Source of the DNA: ARK-14 sp002899805
Lineage (GTDB): Archaea > Thermoproteota > Thermoprotei_A > Sulfolobales > Fervidicoccaceae
Assembly: GCA_039793985.1 (NCBI GenBank)
Contig: JBAMMC010000019.1
Coordinates: 1 to 45,549 of the forward strand
Direction of reading: 5' to 3'
DNA: 45,549 bases
Shown here: piece after piece, positions 31,588 to 40,079 of the stretch
Numbering within the stretch: position 1 is the first letter of the stretch
How the letters are laid out: the number at the start of each line of letters is the position of its first letter
Notes under the pieces: generated by a model
What the model was told of the DNA's origin: nothing
What the model saw: only the letters and a program-made list of their open reading frames with translations
Databases searched by the model: none
Program-made: the position numbers and the translations under genes

Positions 31588-32397
31588 TTGATAGAAGAAT
31601 TCGATGTGGTGGTTGTCAGAAGCAGAACGAAGGTCGATGCTGAAGCCATAAGGAGAGGGAAGAAGCTCAAGGTAATCGCAAGGGCTGGGATAGGAACAGA
31701 TAATATAGATGTTGAGGAGGCAGAAAAGAGGGGCATAAAAATAGTGACAACCCCCGAGGCGCCTGTAGCTTCAGTTGCGGAGCTAACTATCGCCCTCATG
31801 TTTGCCCTTGCGAGGAGACTTCACACAGCATTCCAAATTACCAAAGAGGGAAAATGGGAGAAAATAGAGGGAATCGAGCTCAGGGGGAAGACCCTAGGGA
31901 TCCTGGGTTTCGGAAGAATAGGGAGAGAAGTCGCGAGGCTCTCCCATTGCCTTGGGATGAACATTGAGGCCTACGATATAAGGAAGGAAGCCTTTTCAGG
32001 GAAGAGCTATGTGCGAGAAGTTGAAAGCCTGGAAGAACTGCTCGGCTCATCAGATTTCTTGACGATTCACCTTCCATTGACAGAAAAGACGAGGAAGATG
32101 ATAGGGAGAAGGGAGCTCTCATTGATGAAAGAAGGTTCATTTCTCATAAACACATCAAGAGGAGGAATAATAGACCAAGAGGCCCTGCTTGAAGCGCTCA
32201 AAAATGGAAAGCTCGCTGGAGCAGCAATAGACGTCCTCGAGAAGGAGCCGCCGGGCGAGGTTGAGATGAAATTGCTCAGCCTTCCAAACGTGATCGCGAC
32301 TCCCCATATAGGTAGTCAGACAAGAGAAGCTCAGAGGAGGATCGCCATCGAGCTGGTGGAGAAAGTGAACACAATTCTCAGAGGGGATGCACCATGA
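31588..32397 (+). CDS. serA: D-3-phosphoglycerate dehydrogenase (2-hydroxyacid dehydrogenase), start unclear
   Basis: NAD-dependent D-2-hydroxyacid dehydrogenase, short form without ACT domain. Seen here: RARTKV-type segment VVVRSRTKV, AGIGTDNID, the nucleotide-binding GILGFGRIGREVA near residue 108 of this frame, the Arg in NTSRGGIIDQEAL, and ATPHIGSQTREA with the catalytic His. Translation from TTG 31588 would lose about 45 residues of the first domain, which are still encoded upstream in the same frame (see separate entry), so the mature protein is surely longer. Stop overlaps the class V aminotransferase start as ATGA; the pair would run the first two steps of serine synthesis or glyoxylate/serine interconversion. 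Confidence 0.85.
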   Translation: MIEEFDVVVVRSRTKVDAEAIRRGKKLKVIARAGIGTDNIDVEEAEKRGIKIVTTPEAPVASVAELTIALMFALARRLHTAFQITKEGKWEKIEGIELRGKTLGILGFGRIGREVARLSHCLGMNIEAYDIRKEAFSGKSYVREVESLEELLGSSDFLTIHLPLTEKTRKMIGRRELSLMKEGSFLINTSRGGIIDQEALLEALKNGKLAGAAIDVLEKEPPGEVEMKLLSLPNVIATPHIGSQTREAQRRIAIELVEKVNTILRGDAP

Positions 32398-33470
32398 TGC
32401 TCGTTCCAGGACCCGTCGAACTGCACCCCAGAGTGCTCAAAGCGATGTCTGAGCAAGTTATATCCCACAGATCAGAGAGGTTCTCAGCGCTGCTCTCTGA
32501 AATAACCGAGGGGCTGAATTGGGCTGCGGATGGAGGAGAGGGCAGCAGAGTTGCCCTCCTCACGGGGTCAGGAACTCTAGCAGTCGAATCCATGATATAC
32601 AGCATCATCAATCCAGGAGATAAGGTGCTCTCACTCGAATTTGGAGAATTTGGAAGAAGAATGAGGGAATCCCTCGAGATCAGGGGAGCCGTAGTTCATA
32701 CGATCAAGGCTGCCCCGGGGAAGACACCGACTCTAGATGAGATCGAGAGGACTGCTGAAGACTTCAAACCAAAATATATAGCGACGGTACATGTCGAGAC
32801 GGGCACCGGGGCCATTATGAAGAACCTTGAGGGGATATCAAAAATAGCCGAGAGCATAGGATCCCACGTCTTACTCGATGCAGTTTCATCTTTTGGGGGA
32901 GAAGAGCTAAGGATGGAGAAGTGGGGCATATATGCGGTTGCGAGCTGCTCACAGAAGGGTCTCGGAGCTCCTCCGGGGCTCTCATTCGTCATTCTTTCAA
33001 GAGATGCCGTGAAGAGAACCTGTGAGACAGAGAAGAAACCATCATATCTTGACCTGTGCAAGAGCATGAAGTTTCTAGAGAGGAGAGAGACTCCCTTCAC
33101 GCCTGCCGTGAACCTGATGTATGGGTTAGCCGAAGCACTGAAACTCTTGAGAGAGGAGGGGAAAGAGAGGAGGTGGGAGAGGATAAGGAGGGCGAGTGAT
33201 CTTCTCTATAGGAAAGCTGAGTCCCTCGGTTACACTCCGCTTCCCCCCGAGGAAAGCAGAGCTCACACAATCGTAGCCCTCTATCCACCAAGAGGTCTCG
33301 ATGCCGCGAAGGTAATCGAAGAGTTGAGAAAGAGAGGAATATACGTAGCTGCAGGAATGGGAGAACTGAAGGGGAAGATCCTCAGGATTGGGATCATGGG
33401 ATATGTGGAGGAGCACCACATCGAGAAGCTTGTCGGAGAGCTCGAATCTATAGGGAGAGGAGCCCCATGA
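32394..33470 (+). CDS. Class V aminotransferase (serine/phosphoserine or alanine-glyoxylate type)
   Basis: PLP enzyme of the serine-pyruvate/alanine-glyoxylate and SerC-like group, 358 residues. N-terminal MLVPGPVELHPRVLKAMS is the family opening. TGSGTLAVESM is the phosphate loop, LLDAVSSFGGEEL carries the PLP-binding Asp, and SCSQKGLGAPPG contains the Schiff-base Lys near residue 188. Its position in an operon with a phosphoglycerate dehydrogenase suggests it makes phosphoserine from phosphohydroxypyruvate, as proposed for other archaea lacking classical SerC. Starts ATGATG overlapping the dehydrogenase stop, and overlaps the DUF89 gene by four bases. Confidence 0.88.
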   Translation: MMLVPGPVELHPRVLKAMSEQVISHRSERFSALLSEITEGLNWAADGGEGSRVALLTGSGTLAVESMIYSIINPGDKVLSLEFGEFGRRMRESLEIRGAVVHTIKAAPGKTPTLDEIERTAEDFKPKYIATVHVETGTGAIMKNLEGISKIAESIGSHVLLDAVSSFGGEELRMEKWGIYAVASCSQKGLGAPPGLSFVILSRDAVKRTCETEKKPSYLDLCKSMKFLERRETPFTPAVNLMYGLAEALKLLREEGKERRWERIRRASDLLYRKAESLGYTPLPPEESRAHTIVALYPPRGLDAAKVIEELRKRGIYVAAGMGELKGKILRIGIMGYVEEHHIEKLVGELESIGRGAP

Positions 33471-34351
33471 ACAGACCAGCTGAATGCATAGCCTGTCTCA
33501 TAAACAGCAGGACAGGAGACCTCAGAGAGGCGGGATTAGGGGAGGAAGCATACTACCACACACTCCTATCACTCTCCAATTTGATATTGAAGTCCAGAAC
33601 AAGAGCTTTCTCTGAATCATTCAGGGTGATAGCCGAAGCATCTGGGAAGAATGACCCATATTGGGAGAAGAAGCAGGTGCTGAATTCCTTGGCACAGAGA
33701 GTCTTGGAGCTCATTGAGGGAGAAGAAATGCGAGAGGAGGATCTGCTCAGGCTGGGAGCAGCAGCAAATTCTTTCGATACCAGCGTTCTCGGATACGAGT
33801 TCAATCCAGAATCATTTTCTCTGGAGAAGCTCCAGGAACCACTGGCAATAGATGAGACAGGGAAAATAGTTTGGGAGAAGATAGGGACAATAGCCTACGT
33901 TCTGGACAACTCAGGTGAAGCTGTTATCGATGCATTCATAATCACGAAGCTCTCTGAGCTCGGATATAGAGTCCTAGCTGTAGCGAGAGAGGATCCCTAT
34001 GAAATAGATGTTACAGCAACCGAGCTCGAAAAGATTCTCGGGAAGGGAGCGGAAGTATTGAAGTCAAGGGGGAACCTCTCTCCACTCTATGCATTGGAAA
34101 GGGATATGTTGGTTGGGAAGAGGTTGAGGGAGGCCGATTTGATAATTGCGAAGGGGATTGCCAACTTAGAAGGCTACATTGACTCTGGAAGATGGTTGAA
34201 GGATAAAGCATTTTTCCTCCTGAGAGCTAAATGCCCCGTAATAGCGAGAGCCTTCGAAGTACAAAAGGGATCCCCCATTGCCATAATGGAAGAAACAGCC
34301 TGGAAGAACTCCCAGAGAATCAAGTGGAATGGAGTAACAGCATCAGTTTGA
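33467..34351 (+). CDS. DUF89/ARMT1-family metal-dependent phosphatase
   Basis: Damage-control phosphatase family, 294 residues. N-terminal CIACLINS with the paired Cys, AANSFD near residue 105 (metal Asn/Asp), YVLDNSGEAVIDAFI near 143 (the DNxGE motif), IAKGIANLEGY near 225 and LLRAKCPVIARAF near 250. These enzymes remove phosphate from reactive or side-product sugar and cofactor phosphates. In this operon it might hydrolyse phosphoserine or clean up a by-product of the pathway, since no SerB is visible; that is an inference. ATG overlaps the aminotransferase stop as ATGA. Confidence 0.85.
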   Translation: MNRPAECIACLINSRTGDLREAGLGEEAYYHTLLSLSNLILKSRTRAFSESFRVIAEASGKNDPYWEKKQVLNSLAQRVLELIEGEEMREEDLLRLGAAANSFDTSVLGYEFNPESFSLEKLQEPLAIDETGKIVWEKIGTIAYVLDNSGEAVIDAFIITKLSELGYRVLAVAREDPYEIDVTATELEKILGKGAEVLKSRGNLSPLYALERDMLVGKRLREADLIIAKGIANLEGYIDSGRWLKDKAFFLLRAKCPVIARAFEVQKGSPIAIMEETAWKNSQRIKWNGVTASV

Positions 34352-34408
34352 AACTATATTGAAAACAATAAATAATTCCATGCTGAATCAAGAAATGGAG
34401 CAGTTGTT

Positions 34409-35068
34409 TTGGAAGAAGGGGGATCGAGGATAACATTCAGAGTGTTCGAGGAGAGAACTGAAGAGTATGATAGTTGGTTCGATAAGCAGGAGGCGATTTA
34501 CAGAAGTGAGTTGAGGCTCGCTAGCACGTTCCCCTGCGAGAAGCCCTGCTTGGAAATAGGTGTAGGAACCGGAAGATTCGCTCAACCCCTGGGCATAGAG
34601 TTCGGCATTGACCCCTCAGCCAACGCCCTTTCAATATCTCAGGGGAGAGGCATAGAGGTTGTGAGGGGGACAGCAGAGCACCTCCCCTTCAGAGAATCGA
34701 GCTTCAATACAGCATATCTGATCGTCACTATATGTTTCGTGGAAGACCCATTCCAAACCCTGAGGGAATCCTTCAGGGTTCTCAGAGGAGGGGGAAGGCT
34801 CATAACCTGCGTTGTCCCCCTCGACTCAGAGTGGGGATCCTTCTATGAAGAGAGGAAGAGGAGGGGGGAGAGCCTGTTCTATAGAAATGCTACCTTCTAT
34901 ACGAGGAAGCAACTGAAGGAAATGTTGGAAAAGGCGGGATTCAAGGTCCTTAGGGCAGCAAGCGTCCTCAGATATCCCCCAAGTTCAAAACCATTTTTGG
35001 AGGCTCCAAAAGAAGGAGAGGAAGGATCCTTCGTTTGTTATGAATTGAGTAAATCTTCTGGAGACTGA
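34409..35068 (+). CDS. SAM-dependent methyltransferase, type 11
   Basis: Class I methyltransferase of 219 residues. Motif I reads CLEIGVGTGRFAQPLG near residue 47, the acidic ribose contact is GIDPS, then GTAEHLPFRESSFNTAYLI and the motif-III region SFRVLRGGGRLITCVVP. A UbiE/Methyltransf_11-like small-molecule or lipid methylase; the substrate is unknown. TTG 34409 with GGAG nine bases upstream is the start; the nearby ATG 34395 is in another frame and ends soon. Directly followed by tpiA with no gap. Confidence 0.85.
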   Translation: MEEGGSRITFRVFEERTEEYDSWFDKQEAIYRSELRLASTFPCEKPCLEIGVGTGRFAQPLGIEFGIDPSANALSISQGRGIEVVRGTAEHLPFRESSFNTAYLIVTICFVEDPFQTLRESFRVLRGGGRLITCVVPLDSEWGSFYEERKRRGESLFYRNATFYTRKQLKEMLEKAGFKVLRAASVLRYPPSSKPFLEAPKEGEEGSFVCYELSKSSGD

Positions 35069-35761
35069 ATGGAAATGATGAACGAGAGGATCTTCGTAAT
35101 AAACTACAAATCGTATAGTACAAGCTATGGAGAGAAGGGAATCGAAATAGCTAAGATTGCTGAGAAAGTATCGAAGGATACGGGAGTCAGAATAATACTA
35201 GCTGTTCCTTTCACAGAAATAAGAGCCATTGCCAGCAGCGTTGAGATCGAGGTGATCGCGCAGCACATCGATCCCGTGGCTGAAGGTGCTGCTACAGGAC
35301 ACGTCACAGCTGAAATGGTGAAGGCCGCGGGAGGTAAGGGATCGCTGATAAACCACAGCGAGAAGAGAATGCTGCTCTCAGATATAGAGGAAGCTATATC
35401 CAAGCTGAGGAACGTCAGCCTCTATTCTATAGCCTGCGCTTCCACTCCAAGGACTGCAGCTGCTGTCTCCTTGCTCCTTCCCGACATGGTAGCTGTTGAA
35501 CCCCCAGAGCTCATAGGCACGGGGATAAGCGTCTCGAGGGCAAAACCAGAAGTGATAACAGCATCGCTTGAGCTCATAGAGAAAGTTGGAGGAAAGGGGA
35601 TCCCGGTTCTGGTGGGAGCGGGAGTCAGCAATAAGGAAGACTCAATGAGGTCGGTTGAGCTGGGGGCCTCTGGGATCCTCGTAGCGAGCGCTATCATGAA
35701 TGCCCACGATCCTGAGAAAAAAATAGCTGAGCTATCTTACGGGCTCCTGAAAAAAACTTAA
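35069..35761 (+). CDS. tpiA: Triosephosphate isomerase (archaeal short type)
   Basis: Interconverts DHAP and glyceraldehyde-3-phosphate. Catalytic residues visible: Lys in VINYKSY near residue 14, His in LINHSEKRM near 91, Glu in VAVEPPELIGTG near 142, and the phosphate-binding VGAGVSNKED. 230 aa, the archaeal short form (bacterial are about 250). ATG follows the methyltransferase stop immediately. Its stop overlaps the stop of the convergent FBP aldolase/phosphatase by four bases (TTAA shared), so the two neighbouring gluconeogenic genes share an end. Confidence 0.95.
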   Translation: MEMMNERIFVINYKSYSTSYGEKGIEIAKIAEKVSKDTGVRIILAVPFTEIRAIASSVEIEVIAQHIDPVAEGAATGHVTAEMVKAAGGKGSLINHSEKRMLLSDIEEAISKLRNVSLYSIACASTPRTAAAVSLLLPDMVAVEPPELIGTGISVSRAKPEVITASLELIEKVGGKGIPVLVGAGVSNKEDSMRSVELGASGILVASAIMNAHDPEKKIAELSYGLLKKT

Positions 35762-36858
35762 GCTTTTTTCTCCTCCAGCTTCTTCAGGACCTGGGGCAAA
35801 GTCGTGTACTCCATTTCCTCAGGTCCCAGCCTGTGGGGCATGAAGGGACCATGCCTCCTCATATAATCTGCTATCTGCTGCGCCAGCCTCCTCGTCTCAT
35901 CGAATGCTGGGTCATCGAAGAGATCTGTTGGACCTATCAGCTTCCCATCCTTTATATTGAACCCCAGAGCAATGATCCTTGGGGGACCGTCGAACCTCGT
36001 GCATCTAGCATCCCTCTGAGACACGGGCATCAGTGGACCGTTGTGGCTACCCCTCATCCACCCCGCAACTAGATGCGGGAATGAGAATGGCTCCAAGATC
36101 TCGCCCAGGGCGGGGAATCCGCTCTGAGCCCTGGCAACAGCTACGGGATCGTCTTTTCCCACGTACTTCCCAGCTATCAGGTTCAGCCTTTCACTACTGA
36201 CGGCGGCAGCTATTTCTCCATCGCTCTTCCTGAATATCCTCTTTATAGTATACCTTCCAGTCGTCCCTATAAGCGCGAGTATGTCGTAGGAGTCCTCTGG
36301 AGCGTTGAGGAAGTACACCTTGTGCTCTATGAGGTCCCAAATTTCAAATTTGAAGCCGGAATGCAGCTTCGTGTCTATGACCAGTCCAGCGGTATTGAAG
36401 GGATCCGCGAAGATCCTGTAGAAGGGAAGGTTGAATGCCCCGGGCTCCGTCTTATCTGCCATGAACACTACCACAGGCTCGCTCGGCCTCTCCTCGAACT
36501 CCATCTCGGCAACTCCAGGGCCCATACCCCTCACGTTCCCCGAGAAAGAGTCCGAGAGGAGATCCTGCCCAGCTCCATATAGCCCCAGCTTCTGAGCCAC
36601 CTTGGTTGCTTCCTTGAAGGCCTCCCAAGCGAGGCCGTGGACTTCGGGGCTGTCTACACCCTTGAAATGAGTCATTATGAGCTCCAGATCGTCCCCCACA
36701 TTGGTGACATAGAAATCCTCGATTATCCCCCTGGATTTTGCCTCCCCCAAAACTCTGGTCGCAGTTGCGAGGAGATCTGGATGAACTACGTGGTGTCCCG
36801 CGAGCCCACCCACGTCAGCCTTTATGACGCTCAGGGTTACTTTCTTCTTTCCGGACAG
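35758..36858 (-). CDS. fbp: Fructose-1,6-bisphosphate aldolase/phosphatase, apparent CTG start
   Basis: Bifunctional archaeal gluconeogenic enzyme that condenses triose phosphates and dephosphorylates FBP. Metal and catalytic residues: VIKADVGG near residue 11, Asp pair in GDDLELIMTH, Gln in YGAGQDLL, Asp in FMADKTEPG, and Schiff-base Lys with two Asp in YVGKDDPVAVAR. The first canonical start (GTG 36813) lies after the essential VIKAD. The 15 upstream codons encode exactly the conserved N-terminus (KKVTLSVIKAD) back to a CTG at 36858, which has GGTGAT five bases before it; an in-frame TGA lies three codons further up. CTG is therefore the likely start, giving 366 aa. Confidence 0.9.
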   Translation of the reverse strand: MSGKKKVTLSVIKADVGGLAGHHVVHPDLLATATRVLGEAKSRGIIEDFYVTNVGDDLELIMTHFKGVDSPEVHGLAWEAFKEATKVAQKLGLYGAGQDLLSDSFSGNVRGMGPGVAEMEFEERPSEPVVVFMADKTEPGAFNLPFYRIFADPFNTAGLVIDTKLHSGFKFEIWDLIEHKVYFLNAPEDSYDILALIGTTGRYTIKRIFRKSDGEIAAAVSSERLNLIAGKYVGKDDPVAVARAQSGFPALGEILEPFSFPHLVAGWMRGSHNGPLMPVSQRDARCTRFDGPPRIIALGFNIKDGKLIGPTDLFDDPAFDETRRLAQQIADYMRRHGPFMPHRLGPEEMEYTTLPQVLKKLEEKKA

Positions 36859-36996
36859 AACACATCACCAAGTATAGATTGCAACGGTCAAATTTAAAAT
36901 AAACGCTTTTACGCTTCCAAATGTCAAAGTGTACTGATGAGAAAAATGTTTTTATATTTCCACCATAGTTATGCAATTGAATAAATGGTGTTAGAC

Positions 36997-37302
36997 ATGA
37001 GCCTAATTAGACAGATCCTCAATATCAAGGAGCCGCTCGAGTACTATGCTTCAGCGATGAGAGTAGAACCTCCCGAGAACATCACTGAACCCTTCAAAGT
37101 CTATTTACTCCTCTATGACGGAAACATTGTAGTTCTCGAAGCCTTGAACATAGAGCTCAGGGGCGTGGCCGTGAGCGGAGGAGTGAGCAAGAGGAACCTA
37201 TGTGTGAAGATAAATGGAGAGGGGTGCCTGAGCAGGCTGGATCTGACTTTCCCCGAGGGGGCCCTTGTGACCTATGATAATGGGGCATTGATAGTCGAGT
37301 GA
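36997..37302 (+). CDS. Hypothetical protein, about 101 residues
   Basis: Small soluble-looking protein: an N-terminal helix (SLIRQILNIKEPLEYYASAM), then strand-rich sequence (FKVYLLLYDGNIVVLEALNIEL, AVSGGVSKRNLCVKINGEGCLS) with two Cys. No family recognised. ATG 36997 is chosen over 36985 because GGTG lies six bases upstream; a TATA-like GTTTTTATATTT is about 45 bp upstream. Divergent from the FBP aldolase/phosphatase. Confidence 0.65.
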   Translation: MSLIRQILNIKEPLEYYASAMRVEPPENITEPFKVYLLLYDGNIVVLEALNIELRGVAVSGGVSKRNLCVKINGEGCLSRLDLTFPEGALVTYDNGALIVE

Positions 37303-37388
37303 TTTCGACAAAAACATAAAAAAATCCATTTTTCTTCGCGCAAACATTTTTAAAAAAGATTAGAGAATAGTAATTATCGGCGATTGTC

Positions 37389-37574
37389 TTGAACCAAAAG
37401 TATTCCAGAAAAGACTGCTGGGAAGCCTGCCTATCATATTATAAGGAGATATTCTTAGCATCCGACGATGAAGCAGAGGAAATATGCGAAGAAACATACT
37501 ATAAGGAAAACGAAGACGAAGCTTTAATTCTGAAGAAGAAAGCGATCAAAGAGCCGGCTTTAGCAATGCATTGA
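37389..37574 (+). CDS. Small Cys-containing acidic protein overlapping the sufD end
   Basis: 61 residues with three Cys (KDCWEACLSYYKEI and EEICEE) and many Glu/Asp/Lys; probably helical. TTG 37389 follows a strong TATA box CATTTTTAAAAAAG (about 37346-37359) at leaderless or near-leaderless distance, which supports it as a real gene. It runs 29 bp into the 3' end of convergent sufD. The Cys content and the neighbouring Suf genes hint at metal or Fe-S binding, but no family is recognised. Confidence 0.55.
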   Translation: MNQKYSRKDCWEACLSYYKEIFLASDDEAEEICEETYYKENEDEALILKKKAIKEPALAMH

Positions 37575-38658
37575 GCCTCCTTTCAACGATTCCATCATCG
37601 ATGCCCTCAGTAACCCACAACAGGAAGCTTCTGAGCATTAACTCGAGCGACTCTCTCCTGCTAAGACCTCTCGTTCTCATATAGAACAATACATCCTCAG
37701 GAATCGAGGAAACCGAGGTCTCATGGGAAGCGCTTATGAGATCGCTGCTTTCAACTTCCAGCGAGGGGATAGAATAGCTCTTCACTCCATGCCCTGACCT
37801 ATATATTATGCTGCTGAGCGAGTTCTCGCTCCCTCTTGCTTCTTGATATACTTTCAGCTTCCCTCTGTGCACGAGAGTTCCCCCGAAGTTAAACCCTCTC
37901 CCGGAGATTTCAGCAACGCCTCCCGAGGATCTATTGAATATGTTTGTCACGTGATCGATCTTCTCGTTGTTTGAAGCGAAGAAGAAGGATGAAATGCTGC
38001 TCTTTCCCCTTTCCCCTTCCATGAAGACTTCATTGGATACCAAATTGGACCTTCCCCCAATTACTATGTTCCTCACCTCTACTCTTCCCCCGTTTTCTGA
38101 TAAGATCCTGCTCCAAATCATGGGGAGACCTCCCCCTTCGAAGGCGCTGATGTTCCACATCCTCAAAGTTGAGCCTTTTACATAAATCTCAGCTGTTACA
38201 AAGGGAGCTCCGCTGGAGCCCTTCGCGGTGGATAGAAAAACGAGATCTGTTTCTGAACCATGCTCGAGCTCTATCCTCAGGTGGTGGTGGGAGCTGCCTA
38301 GCTTCGGAGGAATGGATACTACTTCGATCTTCCTCTTTTCCCCTCTCGGAACATCAATGCGGATCGTCCCTTCTAAGGAGAGTATATGTCTTGCCAATAT
38401 CTTCCCTTCATCCATACTGAAGAGTGAAGGTTCCAACTCGATGAGCTCTCCCTCGCCTCTGAAACCCCCCTCCGGAAAAAGCTCCACTTTTCTCGATCCC
38501 GGCATGACCCGTTCCTCTATCAAGAGCTCAGCTCTCCCGTTCGGAGGAACAAAAGCCTCATCATATAGCGGCCAGCTAGTATAGAACTTTATCGTGGGGC
38601 TGTCGTGGTATTTCTGGTATGGCATCTCCTCTATCTTCGCATATTCGTTTCTCTTCAT
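37546..38658 (-). CDS. sufD: Fe-S cluster scaffold protein SufD
   Basis: SufB/SufD family beta-helix protein, 370 residues. It shares with SufB the C-terminal core (HETSVSSIPEDVLFYMRTRGLSRRESLELMLRSF) that docks SufC, but is shorter and more divergent at the N-terminus. FEGGGLPMIWSRI and SFFFASNNEKIDHVTNIFNRSSGG follow SufD. Its ATG overlaps the sufB stop by four bases. Forms SufB-SufC2-SufD with its neighbours. Confidence 0.88.
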   Translation of the reverse strand: MKRNEYAKIEEMPYQKYHDSPTIKFYTSWPLYDEAFVPPNGRAELLIEERVMPGSRKVELFPEGGFRGEGELIELEPSLFSMDEGKILARHILSLEGTIRIDVPRGEKRKIEVVSIPPKLGSSHHHLRIELEHGSETDLVFLSTAKGSSGAPFVTAEIYVKGSTLRMWNISAFEGGGLPMIWSRILSENGGRVEVRNIVIGGRSNLVSNEVFMEGERGKSSISSFFFASNNEKIDHVTNIFNRSSGGVAEISGRGFNFGGTLVHRGKLKVYQEARGSENSLSSIIYRSGHGVKSYSIPSLEVESSDLISASHETSVSSIPEDVLFYMRTRGLSRRESLELMLRSFLLWVTEGIDDGIVERRLNALLKPAL

Positions 38659-40079
38659 CCAGTACCACCTATCTTGGAGAACTCCAGCTGGACAACTGAG
38701 TTGAGAACCGAGGCCATTTCAAATGGGATGTCCACTAGGACATCTTCGAGGAATCCCAGAACCATAAGGCTCTTGGCTTCTCCCTCTGTGAGCCCTCTAG
38801 ATCTCATGTAGAAGAGATGTTCCTCGCTTATTGTTCCAGTCTTAGCCTCATGACTAACCGAGGCTGTCTCCTCCTCGATCTGATTGTGCGGATAAGTTAA
38901 CGATTTGCTCTCCCTATCCAATATCAGACTATCACAGCTACTGCTCACAACGGTGTTCATGGACCCTTTGCTTATCCTCACCAGACCTCTATATATGTTG
39001 GTTCCCCCATTTGCACTTATACTCTTACTCACGATCTTTCCGGCAGCATTTTTTCCTAAAGCGATGATCTTTGCTCCAGTGTCCTTGAGCTTCTTCCCGT
39101 TGGAAATCGATACAGTATATATGGAAGTCCTCGAATTATCCCCCCTCAATATTGTGCTTGGGTAGACATAGGAGACCCTGCTCCCGACGCTCCCTTCCAG
39201 CCACTGGACGGTTGAATTGTCCTCAGCAATTGCTCGCTTGTTGTTGAAATTTATCACGTTCCCGCTCCAGTTCTGAAGAGTTACAAACTTAACTTTGCTC
39301 CCCCTATGCGCATATATCTCTACCATACCATCATGAAAGCTGTATCTCTTGTACATCGGTGCAGAGCAACCCTCTATGAATTGTATCTCGCTGTTTTCAT
39401 CTGCTATCAGCAAAGTATGCTCGAACTGACCTTCTAGAGCGCTCGCCATAAAGAAGAATGCTTCTACAGGTTGTGGTATCCTCACACCCTTCGGAACATA
39501 GACGAAAACTCCCCCGCTCCACAATGCAGTATGTAGGGCTGCAAATTTATGCTCGGCATATGGAAAGATCTTATTGAAGTACTGCTTCACGATGTCCGGA
39601 TATCTCTGCACCGCTTCCTCCATGGGAAGCATTATCACTTTCTTCTCTTCCAGTAGCTTCTTTATTCCGAGATAGACAGTCTCGCTCTCAAATTGGAAGC
39701 TTATCCCGGCAAGAGCCCTCTTCTCTGCCTCTGGAAGCCTCAGACTCTCATATACTTTCCTTATATCTTCAGGTATATCTTCCCAGCTCCTCGCTAGCCC
39801 CGCATCTGGTCTGACGTAGTGAGCTATCTCATCTATATTGAGCTCTTCCACGCCCACGACCCAATTCGGAAAGCGAAGTCTCTCGTAAGCTTCAAGTGCC
39901 TTCAGCCTCAGCTTAAGCATCCATTCAGGCTCATTTTTAGCTCTGCTTATCTCCTCGACGAGGGACTTCTCTACCTTCCCCTTTATTATGAAATAACCGG
40001 AGGAGCTGAATCCCTCCGGAAGCTTTAGCTCTGGGCTCGGTAGGAACCTTCTGATAGCTTCCCTCTTCTCTTCAGTCAT
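38655..40079 (-). CDS. sufB: Fe-S cluster scaffold protein SufB
   Basis: 474 residues with all SufB landmarks: HYVRPDAGLARSWEDIPEDI, LHTALWSGGVFVYVPKGV near residue 165, IEGCSAPMY with the conserved Cys, LQNWSGNVINFNNKRA, and the C-terminal HEAKTGTISEEHLFYMRSRGLTEGEAKSLM. Assembles Fe-S clusters in the cytosol. Starts inside the end of sufC (8-bp overlap). No SufS desulfurase or SufU/SufE is adjacent, as is usual in crenarchaea, so the sulfur source is elsewhere. Confidence 0.95.
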   Translation of the reverse strand: MTEEKREAIRRFLPSPELKLPEGFSSSGYFIIKGKVEKSLVEEISRAKNEPEWMLKLRLKALEAYERLRFPNWVVGVEELNIDEIAHYVRPDAGLARSWEDIPEDIRKVYESLRLPEAEKRALAGISFQFESETVYLGIKKLLEEKKVIMLPMEEAVQRYPDIVKQYFNKIFPYAEHKFAALHTALWSGGVFVYVPKGVRIPQPVEAFFFMASALEGQFEHTLLIADENSEIQFIEGCSAPMYKRYSFHDGMVEIYAHRGSKVKFVTLQNWSGNVINFNNKRAIAEDNSTVQWLEGSVGSRVSYVYPSTILRGDNSRTSIYTVSISNGKKLKDTGAKIIALGKNAAGKIVSKSISANGGTNIYRGLVRISKGSMNTVVSSSCDSLILDRESKSLTYPHNQIEEETASVSHEAKTGTISEEHLFYMRSRGLTEGEAKSLMVLGFLEDVLVDIPFEMASVLNSVVQLEFSKIGGTG

